Under the pieces are notes generated by a model. It was not told the origin of the DNA, did not search any database, and saw only the letters and a list, made by a program, of their open reading frames with translations. Positions 1 through 9,746 of a stretch of 64,000 nucleotides of DNA are shown piece after piece. Origin of the DNA: Plasmopara viticola (taxonomy: Eukaryota; Oomycota; Peronosporomycetes; Peronosporales; Peronosporaceae); NCBI GenBank assembly GCA_001695595.3, contig MBPM02000063.1:124001-188000 (forward strand), in the 5' to 3' direction. A program made the position numbers and the translations under genes. Position 1 is the stretch's first letter, and each line of letters starts with the position of its first letter.

Positions 1-595
1 GCCTCGGACCCATGTCCAACTGGCAGGCACTCAAAAGGGTCTTCCGATACATTCAAGGAACAAAGACGCATGGCATTACATTTCAAGCTCAAGACCAAGA
101 AGGACTTCGAGGCTATTCCGATGCAGATTGGGCAGGCGATTTGGAAACCCGAAGAAGCACAAGCGGTTATGCGTTCAAGATGAATGGAGGTTGCATCAGC
201 TGGAGAAGCAAGAAGCAACGAATAGTGGCACTTTCTTCTACAGAAGCAGGGTACATGGCTTTGATAGAAGCAGCTCAAGAGGCAACTTGGTTAAAAACCT
301 TTCTGTGCGAGCTTGGTGAAATATCAAGAAGTCAAGCGATCAAGATCTACGAGGACAATCAAGGTTCCATCGCTTTGGCCAAGAATCCAGAGTTTCACAA
401 GCGCACCAAGCATATCGACATTCGGTACCACTTCGTGCGGGAGAAAGTAGAAGACGGTCAAGTCATGCTGCAGTATTGTTCGACGCACGACATGCTCGCT
501 GACATCATGACCAAGCCAATAACTGCGGTCCAATTTCAATATCTTCGGAACAAATTGGGCATCAAGTCTCCAAGCGCTGACGAGACGAGTGGGAG
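1..595 (+). pseudogene. E1: 3' end of copia pol (RT tail and RNase H), subtype A3
   Basis: This is the C-terminal part of a Ty1/copia Pol. It is cut by the window edge and read in frame from base 3. Visible blocks are WQALKRVFRYIQGT at the end of RT, YSDADWAGD (first RNase H aspartate region), SSTEAGYMAL (normally [10 protein letters not shown], so one expected acidic residue is changed to Gly), YEDNQGSIAL, and KHIDIRYHFVREKVEDGQ. The protein tail continues past the polypurine tract GAGTGGGAG (587-595) into the LTR, as in other family A copies. The frame then runs through a second inserted LTR to a stop at 759-761, so the natural C-terminus is lost. Sequence and LTR start match subtype A3 (compare E12 at 44462). 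Confidence 0.9.
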
Positions 596-655
596 TGTTG
601 AGGATACGACATTGTCGAAGATGTTGGCAGACAAACGCCTCGAACAGCGACTACT
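596..655 (+). repeat. Start of E1 3' LTR (A3), cut by E2
   Basis: Sixty bases beginning TGTTGAGGATACGAC match the first 60 bases of the A3 LTR (compare 33204 and 44630). At GCGACTAC the sequence switches to the start of an A1 LTR. The rest of this LTR, expected as a duplicated ACTAC followed by ATATCGG, is not found at the right end of E2. Confidence 0.75.
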
Positions 656-949
656 GTTGACAAGAATGCGCCTCGACAAGATACTGGTGTTGTCAAGGAA
701 GCGTCTGGACTGCTTGGTGTCAATCGGTAAGTATCGGTATCTGCAATCAGTTAATGACTGACTGAGGGAGCGCGTTCAAGATGGTCAAAAGATCGGTTTC
801 GGGATGGGAAGATGATTGCGCCAGGATGTGAAGATGATTGGCTTAGACAATTCATTGGCTTAGAGGTAGCATGTAGTTGCGAACTATGGACCTTATAAAT
901 ATATTCACTTTGCATTTTGCCAACGACCGCTCAAGTGACCTTTCCATTA
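656..949 (+). repeat. E2 5' LTR (A1)
   Basis: It starts TGTTGACAAGAATGCG and ends CATTA, directly before the PBS. It is shorter than the 334-bp A1 LTR of E3 because one of the two GATTGCGCCCGGATGG repeat units in U3 has been lost. Two inverted CCAAT boxes (GATTGG and CATTGG, about 835-860) precede an AAATATATT stretch and the candidate start-site motif at 903-921. Confidence 0.8.
903..921 (+). promoter_or_regulatory. Oomycete-type Inr-FPR core promoter in the LTR
   Basis: The 19 bases ATTCACTTTGCATTTTGCC match the published oomycete core, initiator (G/C)CTCATTYYN followed directly by FPR CAWTTTNYY, at 16 of 19 positions. The FPR is exact and the spacing is exact. The motif lies just after an A/T-rich TATA-like stretch and about 30 bases before the LTR end, a suitable place for the RNA start. 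The consensus is recalled from the literature; the match is read from the sequence. Confidence 0.6.
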
Positions 950-967
950 GGTTATGAGCCCAAGCCC
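950..967 (+). other. Primer-binding site of E2 with embedded gag ATG
   Basis: GGTTATGAGCCC directly follows the LTR. It is complementary to GGGCUCAUAACC, the anticodon stem-loop of a eukaryotic initiator tRNA-Met; the three G:C pairs beside the loop are an initiator hallmark. Drosophila copia and yeast Ty5 are known to prime with a 5' half of this tRNA. The ATG at 954-956, opposite the CAU anticodon, is in frame with gag. Confidence 0.75.
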
Positions 968-3900
968 CGCAACCTCTGCCCCAGACACCAACTACGCCTT
1001 CGCAATGGACGTCGCCTAAGCTACAGCCTCTCGCATCAACAAGTTCGACGGAACGAATTTTCACACGTGGAAGTTCAAGATGCAGATGGTGTTGGAGGAA
1101 CGCGATCTGTGAGAGGTGGTCAGCGGAGAGACCAAGCTGGAACATTTTGTTACGCCGTCGGATCAGAACAATTTCAAGCGCAAGTCTCGCAAGGCGATGG
1201 CAATCATCTGCCTTGCGATGGAGGATTCGCAATTGCCGTTGGTTCGCTCGTCGAGTGGTGCGCACGATGCATGGTCAAGGCTCGAGGGACATATCGAGAA
1301 GAAGAGTTTGGCCAATAAGCTCTTTCTTCGTCGTCGTTTTTTCACGGCAGAGATAGAAGAAGGTGAGGATGTGCTCGCGCATATCAACAAGATGAAGACT
1401 CTAGCGGAGCAACTCGACGCGGTTGGTGCTCCAGTAAGCGAGGACGACTTGGTGATCATGCTTCTTGCAAGTCTCAGTGAGTCGTTCGCATTTCTCATTT
1501 CAGCATTGGAGTCAAGAGACGACTCGCTGTCTTGGGAGCTTGTGACGTCTCGGCTGCTTCACGAGGATATGAAGCGCAAGGAACACGATGGCGGCGTCGA
1601 TGGAGCCGTGCACGGTCAGGTGCAAGCATTCGTGTCAGCGGACAATGGACGGCGCAAGGGACGACAAGTCTCAATAAAGCCTACGAGTACCTACCACTAC
1701 TGTGGCGAGCAAGGGCACTGGATCGCAAAATGTCCGGCTCGAATTCGAGAGAATGGAGAGCGTCAAAGGACGCAACGCGCTAATGTCGCGCAGAGTGAGG
1801 ATTACTCTGGCGAATTTTTGTTTTCGGTTGGTGGGAGTACCACCAAGTCAAGTTCTGTATGGCTGGTCGACTTGGATGCGACGCAGCACATGACGTACTC
1901 GCGAGAGTGCATGAAGAATTACAAGACAATCTCACCGATGGACGTGCATCTTGCAGATGATGGAGTGGTTCAGGCAGTGGGCACGGGTGACATTGTTATG
2001 TCTATGGCTACTCCGCGCGGACTCAAGAAGGGTGTGCTTACTACAGTGTGGCACATCCCAAAGCTTTCGCGCAATCTTTTTTCCGTTGGACGCTTTACAA
2101 AGGATGTTGGCCCGGTCACGTTTGAGCGCGATGGATGTTGCCGAAGCTAAAGGTGTCCGTTGGAAGCTTGGTGCTCGCGAAGGCAAGGGTTTGTCCAGGC
2201 TCTGCATGACGCCTGTCAATATTGACGCAGCCAATGTGACAAGTTCGTCGGGATGCCATGGGAACACCACGTCGTACCTCTGGCACCTTCGACTTGGCCA
2301 CATTGGTTACGGCGGTCTAGATGCCATTGTCAAGAACAAGTATGGAATTGGTATCAACCTCAAGACAGCTACTCAGTGGGAAACATGCGAGAGCTGTGCG
2401 CTGGGCAAACAGACGCGTGTGAGCTTTATGAACTCCTCCCCAAGTCGTGCCAAGCACGTGTTGGAGACTATTCACAGCGACGTGTGCGGCCCCATGCAAT
2501 CACCAACGTTTGGAGGCAAGCGCTATTTCGTTACATTTGTTGACGAAAAGTCGCATTTTTGCGTTGTCTTGCTCAGAAACAGGTCTGAAGTATCCGAAAA
2601 GTTTGCAGAATTTATTGCGCTAGCGGAAAACCAAACTTGCCGCCGCGTCAAGACACTTCGTTGCGATAATGGCGGAGAATACGTGAACGGCGCCATGACG
2701 AAGTTCTGTGCAGAGCGTGGTATTGTACAGAAATTGACACCGCCGTACACACCCCAGCTAAATGGCGTCGCAGAGCGAATGAATCGGACGCTTGTGGAAT
2801 GTGCTCGCTGTATGCTAGAGCACGCCAACTTGCCGAAGTCTTACTGGGGTGAAGCCGTCATGACTGCCACTTTCCTACGGAATCGGTGCCCAACGCGCGC
2901 CGTCAAGTCCGACATGCCACCTCATCAAATTCGGACCGGCAAGAAACCGCTTCTGGCAAACCTTAAGGTTTTTGGTTGCCACGCGTACGTTCAAGTGCCG
3001 AAGGAAAAACGGACCAAGTTTGATGCTCGATCGGTGCGGTGCCGATTTCTTGATTACTCGGATCACGAAAAAGCGTACCGCTTTGAAGAAATTGTGAGTG
3101 GTCGAGTACTTGTGAGCCGCGACGCACAGTTCATGGAGGATGTCTTCGACAGTGGGAGACGACGTTATGACAGCAATGAAGTGATTATTCAAGATGATGC
3201 AAGCGATTGTTCTGCAGGATCTAATGGGACTGACTGCGAGCAAGAAGTAGTTTCGGCTCCGGATGTGGAGGTCGAACCAGGAAGCAAGCGTATTCAGCGG
3301 TCGCGATCGCTAGAGAAGGTTGCAGACCCCCCAAGGCCCAAGCGCCAAAGCCGACCACAGATGTCACTGGACGAGATGTCAGCAGTGGCTCACGGGATGG
3401 CGATTTTGAAGCGGCCTTTGTTGTAGATTCAGTGGGAGAAGTGCCAACTACGTACAAGTCGGCAATGGAATCTAGCAACGCGGCCAAGTGGAAAGAGGCA
3501 TGCGACTCGGAAATCGACTCCCTCCGCAAAAACAAGACGTGGTCGTTGGTGCCGTTGCCTCAAGGACGAAAAGCTATTGGCTGTCGATGGGTGTTTCGAG
3601 TCAAGGAAAATCAAGCAGGAGGGATCGAGCGATTCAAAGCTTGACTTGTCGCCAAAGGATTTTCGCAAAAGCACGGTATCGAATATGATGAAACATTTGC
3701 ACCGGTGGCCAAGTTTACTTCAATACGGATTCTCCTCAGTTTGACAGCCAAGTACGGACTTAAAGAGCACCAGATGGATGTCAAGACAGCCTTCTTGAAC
3801 GGGTCTCTCGATGAAGACATTTACATGGTTCAGCCACAAGGTTACGAGGACAAACGCCAGCCAGATCATGTTTGTCAGCTCAAGCGGTCGCTTTACGGAT

Positions 3901-4677
3901 TAAAACAGTCACCTCGTGTGTGGAATCAGACGATTGACAAGTTCATGATTATGCTGGGATTCAAGAAGTGCGAAACCGATCATTGTGTGTACGTGAAGCG
4001 AGATGACCAGCACATGATTTTTGTGGCTCTTTACGTTGATGATTTGGTTCTCGCGAGCAGTGACGACAGGATGCTCAAGTCAACTAAGCAAGCGTCAAGC
4101 GAGCGTTTCGAAATGACTGACTTAGGTGATCTCAAGTATTTTCTGGGCATCGAAGTTGAACAGGATTGTTCTGCTGGTATTGTGGCAATGCGTCAGACCA
4201 AGTTCGCCAAAGACATTTTGGCGAAGTTCGGCATGGTGAACAGCAACCCCGTCAAGACACCCCAAGAACCTGGCCTCAAGCTGACGAAGACAATGTACGA
4301 GGGCGGCTGCCAGCACAGTACAACAATGGCAAATGTTCCGTACCGAAATGCGGTTGGGTGCCTCATGTATCTCATGGTCGGGACACGGCCGGACCTCGCC
4401 GCTGCAGTGGGAGTTCTTTCTCAATTTGCTGCTGATCCATGCCCTACGCATTGGCAAGCTCTCAAGCGCGTGTTTCGGTACATTCAAGGCACGACTACAC
4501 ATGGAATCAAGTTCGACAAATCAAGCAAGGACAAGCTGCAAGGTTTTGTTGACGCGGACTGGGCTGGCGATGCTGATACTCGACGAAGTACAAGTGATTA
4601 CGCGTTTACACTGAATTCAGGGTGCATCAGCTGGAGAAGCAAGAAACAAAGGACGGTTGCGCTCTCGTCAACGGAGG
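954..4677 (+). pseudogene. E2 gag-pol, first part (Gag, protease, integrase, RT, start of RNase H)
   Basis: This is a copia polyprotein in one original frame. Gag begins MSPSPATSAPDTN and has a CCHC knuckle CGEQGHWIAKC near 1700-1735. The protease motif VDSGATQH has become VDLDATQH, so the catalytic triplet is damaged. The integrase HHCC region and the IHSDVCGPM / LRCDNGGEY / NGVAERMNRT blocks (D, D, E) are present, as is RT with QMDVKTAFL and YVDDLVLAS. Breaks are TAA at 1017-1019, TGA at 1110-1112 (TGG to TGA), a 2-base loss near 2138 after the protease, a 1-base loss near 3400, and TGA at 3642-3644 (CGA to TGA). It stops in SSTE of RNase H, where the B block inserted. It cannot make a functional polyprotein. 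Confidence 0.9.
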
Positions 4678-4813
4678 TGTTGGAAGTGGCGACGGAGTGA
4701 GGCTTGAAAAAGGCGAGGCGAAGGGAGTTCTTGATCGATTGACCAAGAAGACACTTGAGCTGTAAATGGGAGATTCGAAAGTGATTGATTTATCGGAGCT
4801 TATTCCTACTGCC

Positions 4814-4841
4814 TGATTTATATGTGTACACATATAAATCA
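4814..4841. repeat. 28-bp perfect palindrome in the B LTR
   Basis: The arm TGATTTATATGTGT is followed immediately by its exact reverse complement. It contains TTTATAT and ATATAAA, a TATA-like word on each strand. The same palindrome is at 13939-13966, 15973-16000 and 20029-20056 and in the 34762 LTR. Copies at 17872 and 39088 each carry a single-base change. It may be a bidirectional promoter or protein-binding element. Confidence 0.85.
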
Positions 4842-4922
4842 TGTGGGTCTTCCAATCAACCTACTCGTCTAATCATATCTAAGGTAATTACCGTAAAAAC
4901 TATCCGTAAGAACTCACCCTTT

Positions 4923-5256
4923 TGTTGAAAAGGTCGAAGTGAGCACTAGTTGGCAAAATGCAAAGTAAATATATTTAATGGTCCTTAGTTCGCAACTACA
5001 TGCTACCTCTAAGCCAATGATTCATCTAAGCCAATCAGAATGACTCACCATCCGGGCGCAATCATCATCCCATCCGGGCGCAATCATCCTCCCATCACGA
5101 AACCGATCTTTTGCCCATCTTGAACCCGCTCCCTAAGTCAGTCATCAACTGATTGCAGATACCGGTACTTACCGGTATGAAGTCGTTGGTCGAGGCGTTA
5201 CTTTCACGGCATCTTCGACAACACCAGTATCTTGTCGAGGCGCATTCTTGTCAACA
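4923..5256 (-). repeat. E3 3' LTR (A1)
   Basis: The 334-bp LTR is bounded by TGTTG and CAACA, with the polypurine tract CTCCCACTCG (complement) beginning at 5257. It contains two direct CATCCGGGCGCAATCATC repeats (about 5050-5090), two CCAAT boxes, and the near-palindrome ATACCGGTACTTACCGGTAT at 5159-5178. Confidence 0.9.
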
Positions 5257-8200
5257 CTCCCACTCGACTCGGCAGTCCTTGAACCTTGTATCCCAAGCAT
5301 GTTGCGAAGAAACTCAAACTGCACTGCTGGGATTGGCTTGGTCATCATGTCCGCCTTCATGACTTTGGTCGAACAGTATTGCAGGACCACTTGACCATCT
5401 TCAACCTTCTCCCGAACAAAGTGATAGCGAATGTCGATGTGCTTGGTACGCTTGTGGAACTTGGGGTTCTTGGCAAGCGCAATCGAGCCTTAATTGTCTT
5501 CGTAAATCTTGACAGGCTCGTTGCTCTTCATTTCACCAAGCTCGCATAGGAATGCTTTAAGCCAAATCGCCTCTTGAACAGCTTCTGTCAGCGCCATGTA
5601 CTCTGCCTCCGTTGACGAGAGCGCAACAGTCCTTTGTTTCTTACTTCTCCAGCTGATGCACCCTGAATTCATTGTAAACGCGTAACCACTTGTACTTCGT
5701 CGAGTACCAGCATCGCCAGCTCAGTCCGCGTCAGAAAAACCTTGCAGCTTGTCCTTGCTTGATTTGTCGAACTTGATTCCATGTGTAGTCGTGCCTTGAA
5801 TGTACCGAAACACGCGCTTGAGAGCTTGCCAATGCGTAGGGCATGGATCAGCAGCAAATTGAGAAAGAACTCCCACTGCAGCGGCGAGGTCCGGCCGCGT
5901 CCCGACCATGAGATACATGAGGCACCCAACCGCATTTCGGTACGGAACATTTGCCATCGTTGTACTGTGCTGGCAGCCGCCCTCGCACATTGTCTTCGTC
6001 AGCTTGAGGCCAGGCTCTTGGGGTGTCTTGACCGGGTTGCTGTTCACCATGCCGAACTTCGTCAAGATGTCTTTGGCGAACTTGGTCTGACGCATTGCCA
6101 CAATACCAGCAGAACGATCCTGTTCGATTTCGATGCCCAGAAAATACTTGAGATCACCTAAGTCAGTCATTTCGAAACGCTCGCTTAATGCTTGCTTAGT
6201 TGACTTGAGCATCCTGTCGTCACTGCTCGCGAGAACCAAATCATCAACGTAAAGAGCCACAAAAATCATGTGCTGGTCATCTCGCTTCACGTACACACAA
6301 TGATCGGCTTCGCACTTCTTGAATCCCAGCATTATCATGAACTTGTCAATCGTCTGATTCCACATACGAGGTGACTGTTTCAATCCGTAAAGCGACCGCT
6401 TGAGCTGACAAACATGATCTGGCTGGCGTTCGTCCTCGTAACCTTGTGGTTGAACCATGTAAATGTCTTCATCGAGAGACCCATTCAAGAAGGCTGTCTT
6501 GACATCCATCTGGTGCACTTTAAGTCCGTACTTGGCTGTCAAACTGAGGAAAATCCGTATTGAAGTAAACTTGGCCACCGGTTCAAATGTTTCATCATAG
6601 TCGATACCGTGCTTTTGCGAAAATCCTTTGGCGACAAGTCGAGCCTTGAATCGCTCGATCCCTCCTGCTTGATTCTCCTTGACTCGAAACACCCATCGAC
6701 AGCCAATAGCTTTTCGTCCTTGAGGCAACGGCACCAACGACCACGTCTTGTTTTTGCGGAGGGAGTCGATTTCCGAGTCGCATGCCTCTTTCCACTTGGC
6801 CGCGTTGCTAGATTCCATTGCCAACTTGTACGTAGTTGGCACTTCTCCCACTGAATCTACAACAAAGGCCGCTTCAAAATCGCCATCCCCGTGAGCCACT
6901 GCTGACATCTCGTCCAGTGACATCTGTGGTCGGCTTTGGCGCTTGGGCCTTGGGGGGTCTGCAACCTTCTCTAGCGATCGCGACCGCTGAATACGCTTGC
7001 TTCCTGGCTCGACCTCCACATCCGGAGCCAAAACTTCTTCTTGTTCGCAGTCAGTCCCATTAGATCCTGCAGAACAATCGCTTGCATCATCTTGAATAAT
7101 CACTTCCTTGCTGTCATAACTTCGTCTCCCACTGTCGAAGACATCCTCCATGAACTGTGCGTCGCGGCTCACAAGTACTCGACCACTCACAATTTCTTCA
7201 AAGCGGTACGCTTTTTCGTGATCCGAGTAACCAAGAAATCGGCACCGCACCGATCGAGCATCAAACTTGGTCCGTTTTTCCTTCGGAACTTGAACGTACG
7301 CGTGGCAACCAAAAACCTTAAGGTTTGCCAGAAGCGGTTTCTTGCCGGTCCAAATTTGATGAGGTGACATGTCGGACTTAATAGCGCGCGTTGGGCACCG
7401 ATTCCGTAGGAAAGCGGCAGTCATGACGGCTTCACCCCAGTAAGACTTCGGCAAGTTGGCGTGCTCTAGCATACAGCGAGCACATTCCACAAGCGTCCGA
7501 TTCATTCGCTCTGCGACGCCATTTAGCTGGGGTGTGTACGGCGGTGTCAATTTCTGTACAACACCACGCTCTGCACAGAACTTCGTCATGGCGCCGTTCA
7601 CGTATTCTCCGCCATTATCGCAACGAAGTGTCTTGACGCGGCGGCAAGTTTGGTTTTCCGCTAGCGCAACAAATTCTGCAAACTTGTCGGATACTTCAGA
7701 CTTGTTTCTGAGCAAGAAGACAACGCAAAAATGCGACTTTTCGTCAACAAATGTAACGAAATAGCGCTTGCCTCCAAACGTTGGTGATTGCATGGGGCCG
7801 CACACGTCGCTGTGAATAGTCTCCAACACGTGCTTGGCACGACTTGGGGAGGAGTTCATAAAGCTCACCCGCGTCTGTTTGCCCAGCGCACAGCCCTCGC
7901 ATGTTTCCCACTGAGTAGCTGTCTTGAGGTTGATACCAATTCCATACTTGTTCTTGACAATGGCATCTAGACCGCCGTAACCAATGTGGCCAAGTCGAAG
8001 GTGCCAGAGGTACGACGTGGTGTCCCCATGGCATCCCGACGAACTTGTCACATTGGCTGCGTCAATATTGACAGGCGTCATGCAGAGCCTGAACAAACCC
8101 TTGCCTTCGCGAGCACCAAGCTTCCAACGGACACCTTTGGCTTCGGCAAAACATCCATCGCGCTCAAACGTGACCGGGCCAACATCCTTCGCGCTCAAAC

Positions 8201-9309
8201 GTGACCGGACCAACATCCTCCGTAAAGCGTCCAACGGAAAAAAGATTGCGCGAAAGCTTTGGGATGTGCCACACTGTAGTAAGCACATCCTTCTTGAGTC
8301 CGCGCGGAGTAGCCATAGACATAACAATGTCACCCGTGCCCACTGCCTGAACCACTCCATCATCTGCAAGATGCACGTCCATCGGTGAGATTGTCTTGTA
8401 ATTCTTCATGTACTCTCGCTAGTACGTCATGTGCTGCGTCGCACCCGAGTCGACCAGCCACACAGAACTTGACTTGGTGGTACTCCCACCAACCGAAAAC
8501 AAAAATTCGCCAGAGTAATCCTCACTCTGCGCGATATTAGCGCGTTGCGTCCTTTGACGCTCTCCATTCTCTCGAATTCGAGCCGGACATTTTGCGATCC
8601 AGTGCCCTTGCTCGCCACAGTAGTGGCAGGTACTCGTGGGCTTCATTGAGACTTGTCGTCCCTTGCGCCGTCCATTGTCCGCTGACACGAATGCTTGCAC
8701 CTGACCGTGCACGGCTCCATCGACGCCGCCATCGTGTTTCTTGCGCTTCATATCCTCGTGAAGCAGCCAAGACGTCACAAGCTCCCAAGACAGCGAGTCG
8801 GCTCTTGACTCCAATGCTGTAATGAGAAATGCGAACGACTCACTGAGACTTGCAAGAAGCGTGATCACCAAGTCGTTCTCGCTTACTGGAGCACCAACCG
8901 CGTCGAGTTGCTCCGCTAAAGTCTACATCTTGTTGATATGCGCGAGCACATCCTCACCTTCTTCCATCTTGGCCGTGAAGAAACGACGACGAAGAAAGAG
9001 CTTATTTGCCAAACTCTTCTTCTCGAAATGTCCCTCGAGCCTTGACCATGCATCATGCGCACCACTTGACGACCGGACCAGTGGCAGTTGCGAGTCTTCC
9101 ATCGCAAGACAGATTATCGCAAGCGCTTTCCGAGACTTCCTCTTGTAAGTCGACTGATCCATCGCATTCGTGCAGTGCTCCAGCTTGATCTCACCACTTG
9201 CGACTTCCCACAGGTCCCTCTCCTCCAGCACCATCTGCATCTTGAACTTCCAGGTGTGAAAGTTGGTGCCGTCGAACTTGTTGATTCGACTTGGCATAGA
9301 CGCGTCCAT
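5169..9309 (-). pseudogene. E3 gag-pol, multiply broken
   Basis: Gag begins at MDASMPSRINKFDG (ATG at 9309), because the upstream ATG in the PBS has become ATA. Zinc knuckle, DSGATQHM protease, HHCC and DD35E integrase, RT with QMDVKTAFL and YVDDLVLAS, and RNase H can all be followed. Breaks are TAG at 8923-8925 in Gag, TAG at 8419-8421 just after the protease motif, a frame-changing 31-bp tandem duplication at 8160-8221, TGA at 5721-5723 (Trp of SDADW), and TAA at 5490-5492 (Gln of EDNQ). The longest open stretch, 5721 to about 8200, covers integrase and nearly all RT. The normal C-terminus lies inside the LTR near 5169. It must have moved with proteins supplied by other copies, or decayed quickly afterwards. 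Confidence 0.9.
8160..8221 (-). repeat. 31-bp tandem duplication between protease and integrase
   Basis: Two adjacent copies of a 31-bp unit (8160-8190 and 8191-8221, two differences) code the DVGPVTFERDG segment. Because 31 is not a multiple of three, the frame changes. E7 carries the same duplication at 30576-30637; E2 does not. Confidence 0.85.
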
Positions 9310-9370
9310 GGTGGCGAAGGCAGAGTCAGAGAAGGGGGAGGCAGAGTCGGCGGGGCTTGGGCTTATAACC

Positions 9371-9704
9371 TGTTGAAAAGGTCGAAGTGAGTACTAGTTG
9401 GCAAAATGCAAAGTAAATATATTTAATGGTCCTTAGTTCGCAACTACATGCTACCTCTAAGCCAATGATTCATCTAAGCCAATCAGAATGACTCACCATC
9501 CGGGCGCAATCATCATCTCATCCGGGCGCAATCATCCTCCCATCACGAAACCGATATTTTGCCCATCTTTAGCCCGCTCCCTAAGTCAGTCATCAACTGA
9601 TTGCAGATACCGGTACTTACCGGTATGAAGTCGCTGGTCGAGGCGTTACTTTCACGGCATCTTCGACAACACCAGTATCTTGTCGAGGCGCATTCTTGTC
9701 AACA
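9371..9704 (-). repeat. E3 5' LTR (A1) and PBS
   Basis: This 334-bp LTR is followed (element sense) by the PBS at 9355-9370, read as GGTTATAAGCCC. The usual ATG is ATA here. The start-site motif has lost the initiator C (TTTACTTTG), while the FPR GGCAAAATG complement is kept at 9400-9408. Confidence 0.85.
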
Positions 9705-9746
9705 CCTTTAAGTTCGGATTGTACCGGTAACCCTCAATACGCCCCC

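Larger units (their letters stand above)
4923..9704 (-). mobile_element. E3: full-length family A1 element inside E4's 3' LTR
   Basis: This 4,782-bp element has two 334-bp LTRs and the target duplication CCTTT (4918-4922 and 9705-9709). Removing it restores an uninterrupted B LTR. The two LTRs differ at about six positions, near 1.8 %. E3 inserted after E4, yet its coding region is far more damaged than E4's. Confidence 0.95.
4678..9739 (-). repeat. E4 3' LTR (family B), split by E3
   Basis: The two parts, 4678-4922 and 9710-9739, join to 275 bp. I read this joined LTR as identical to the 13803-14077 copy. In element orientation the LTR begins TATTGAGGG and ends CAACA. The polypurine tract is the mirror of CGCCCCCTC next to 9740. 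Confidence 0.9.

Noticed and set aside
4678..4922. An envelope-like or third reading frame near the LTRs.
   Set aside because: No open frame with signal peptide or membrane segments between RNase H and any 3' LTR; Pol ends at or inside the LTR.
4747..4922. Two separate short B LTR fragments on either side of E3.
   Set aside because: They join perfectly at CCTTT into one 275-bp LTR, so E3 is an insertion.
5050..5095. Short direct repeats that could suggest a CRISPR array.
   Set aside because: Only two adjacent units without spacers, located in a retrotransposon LTR.
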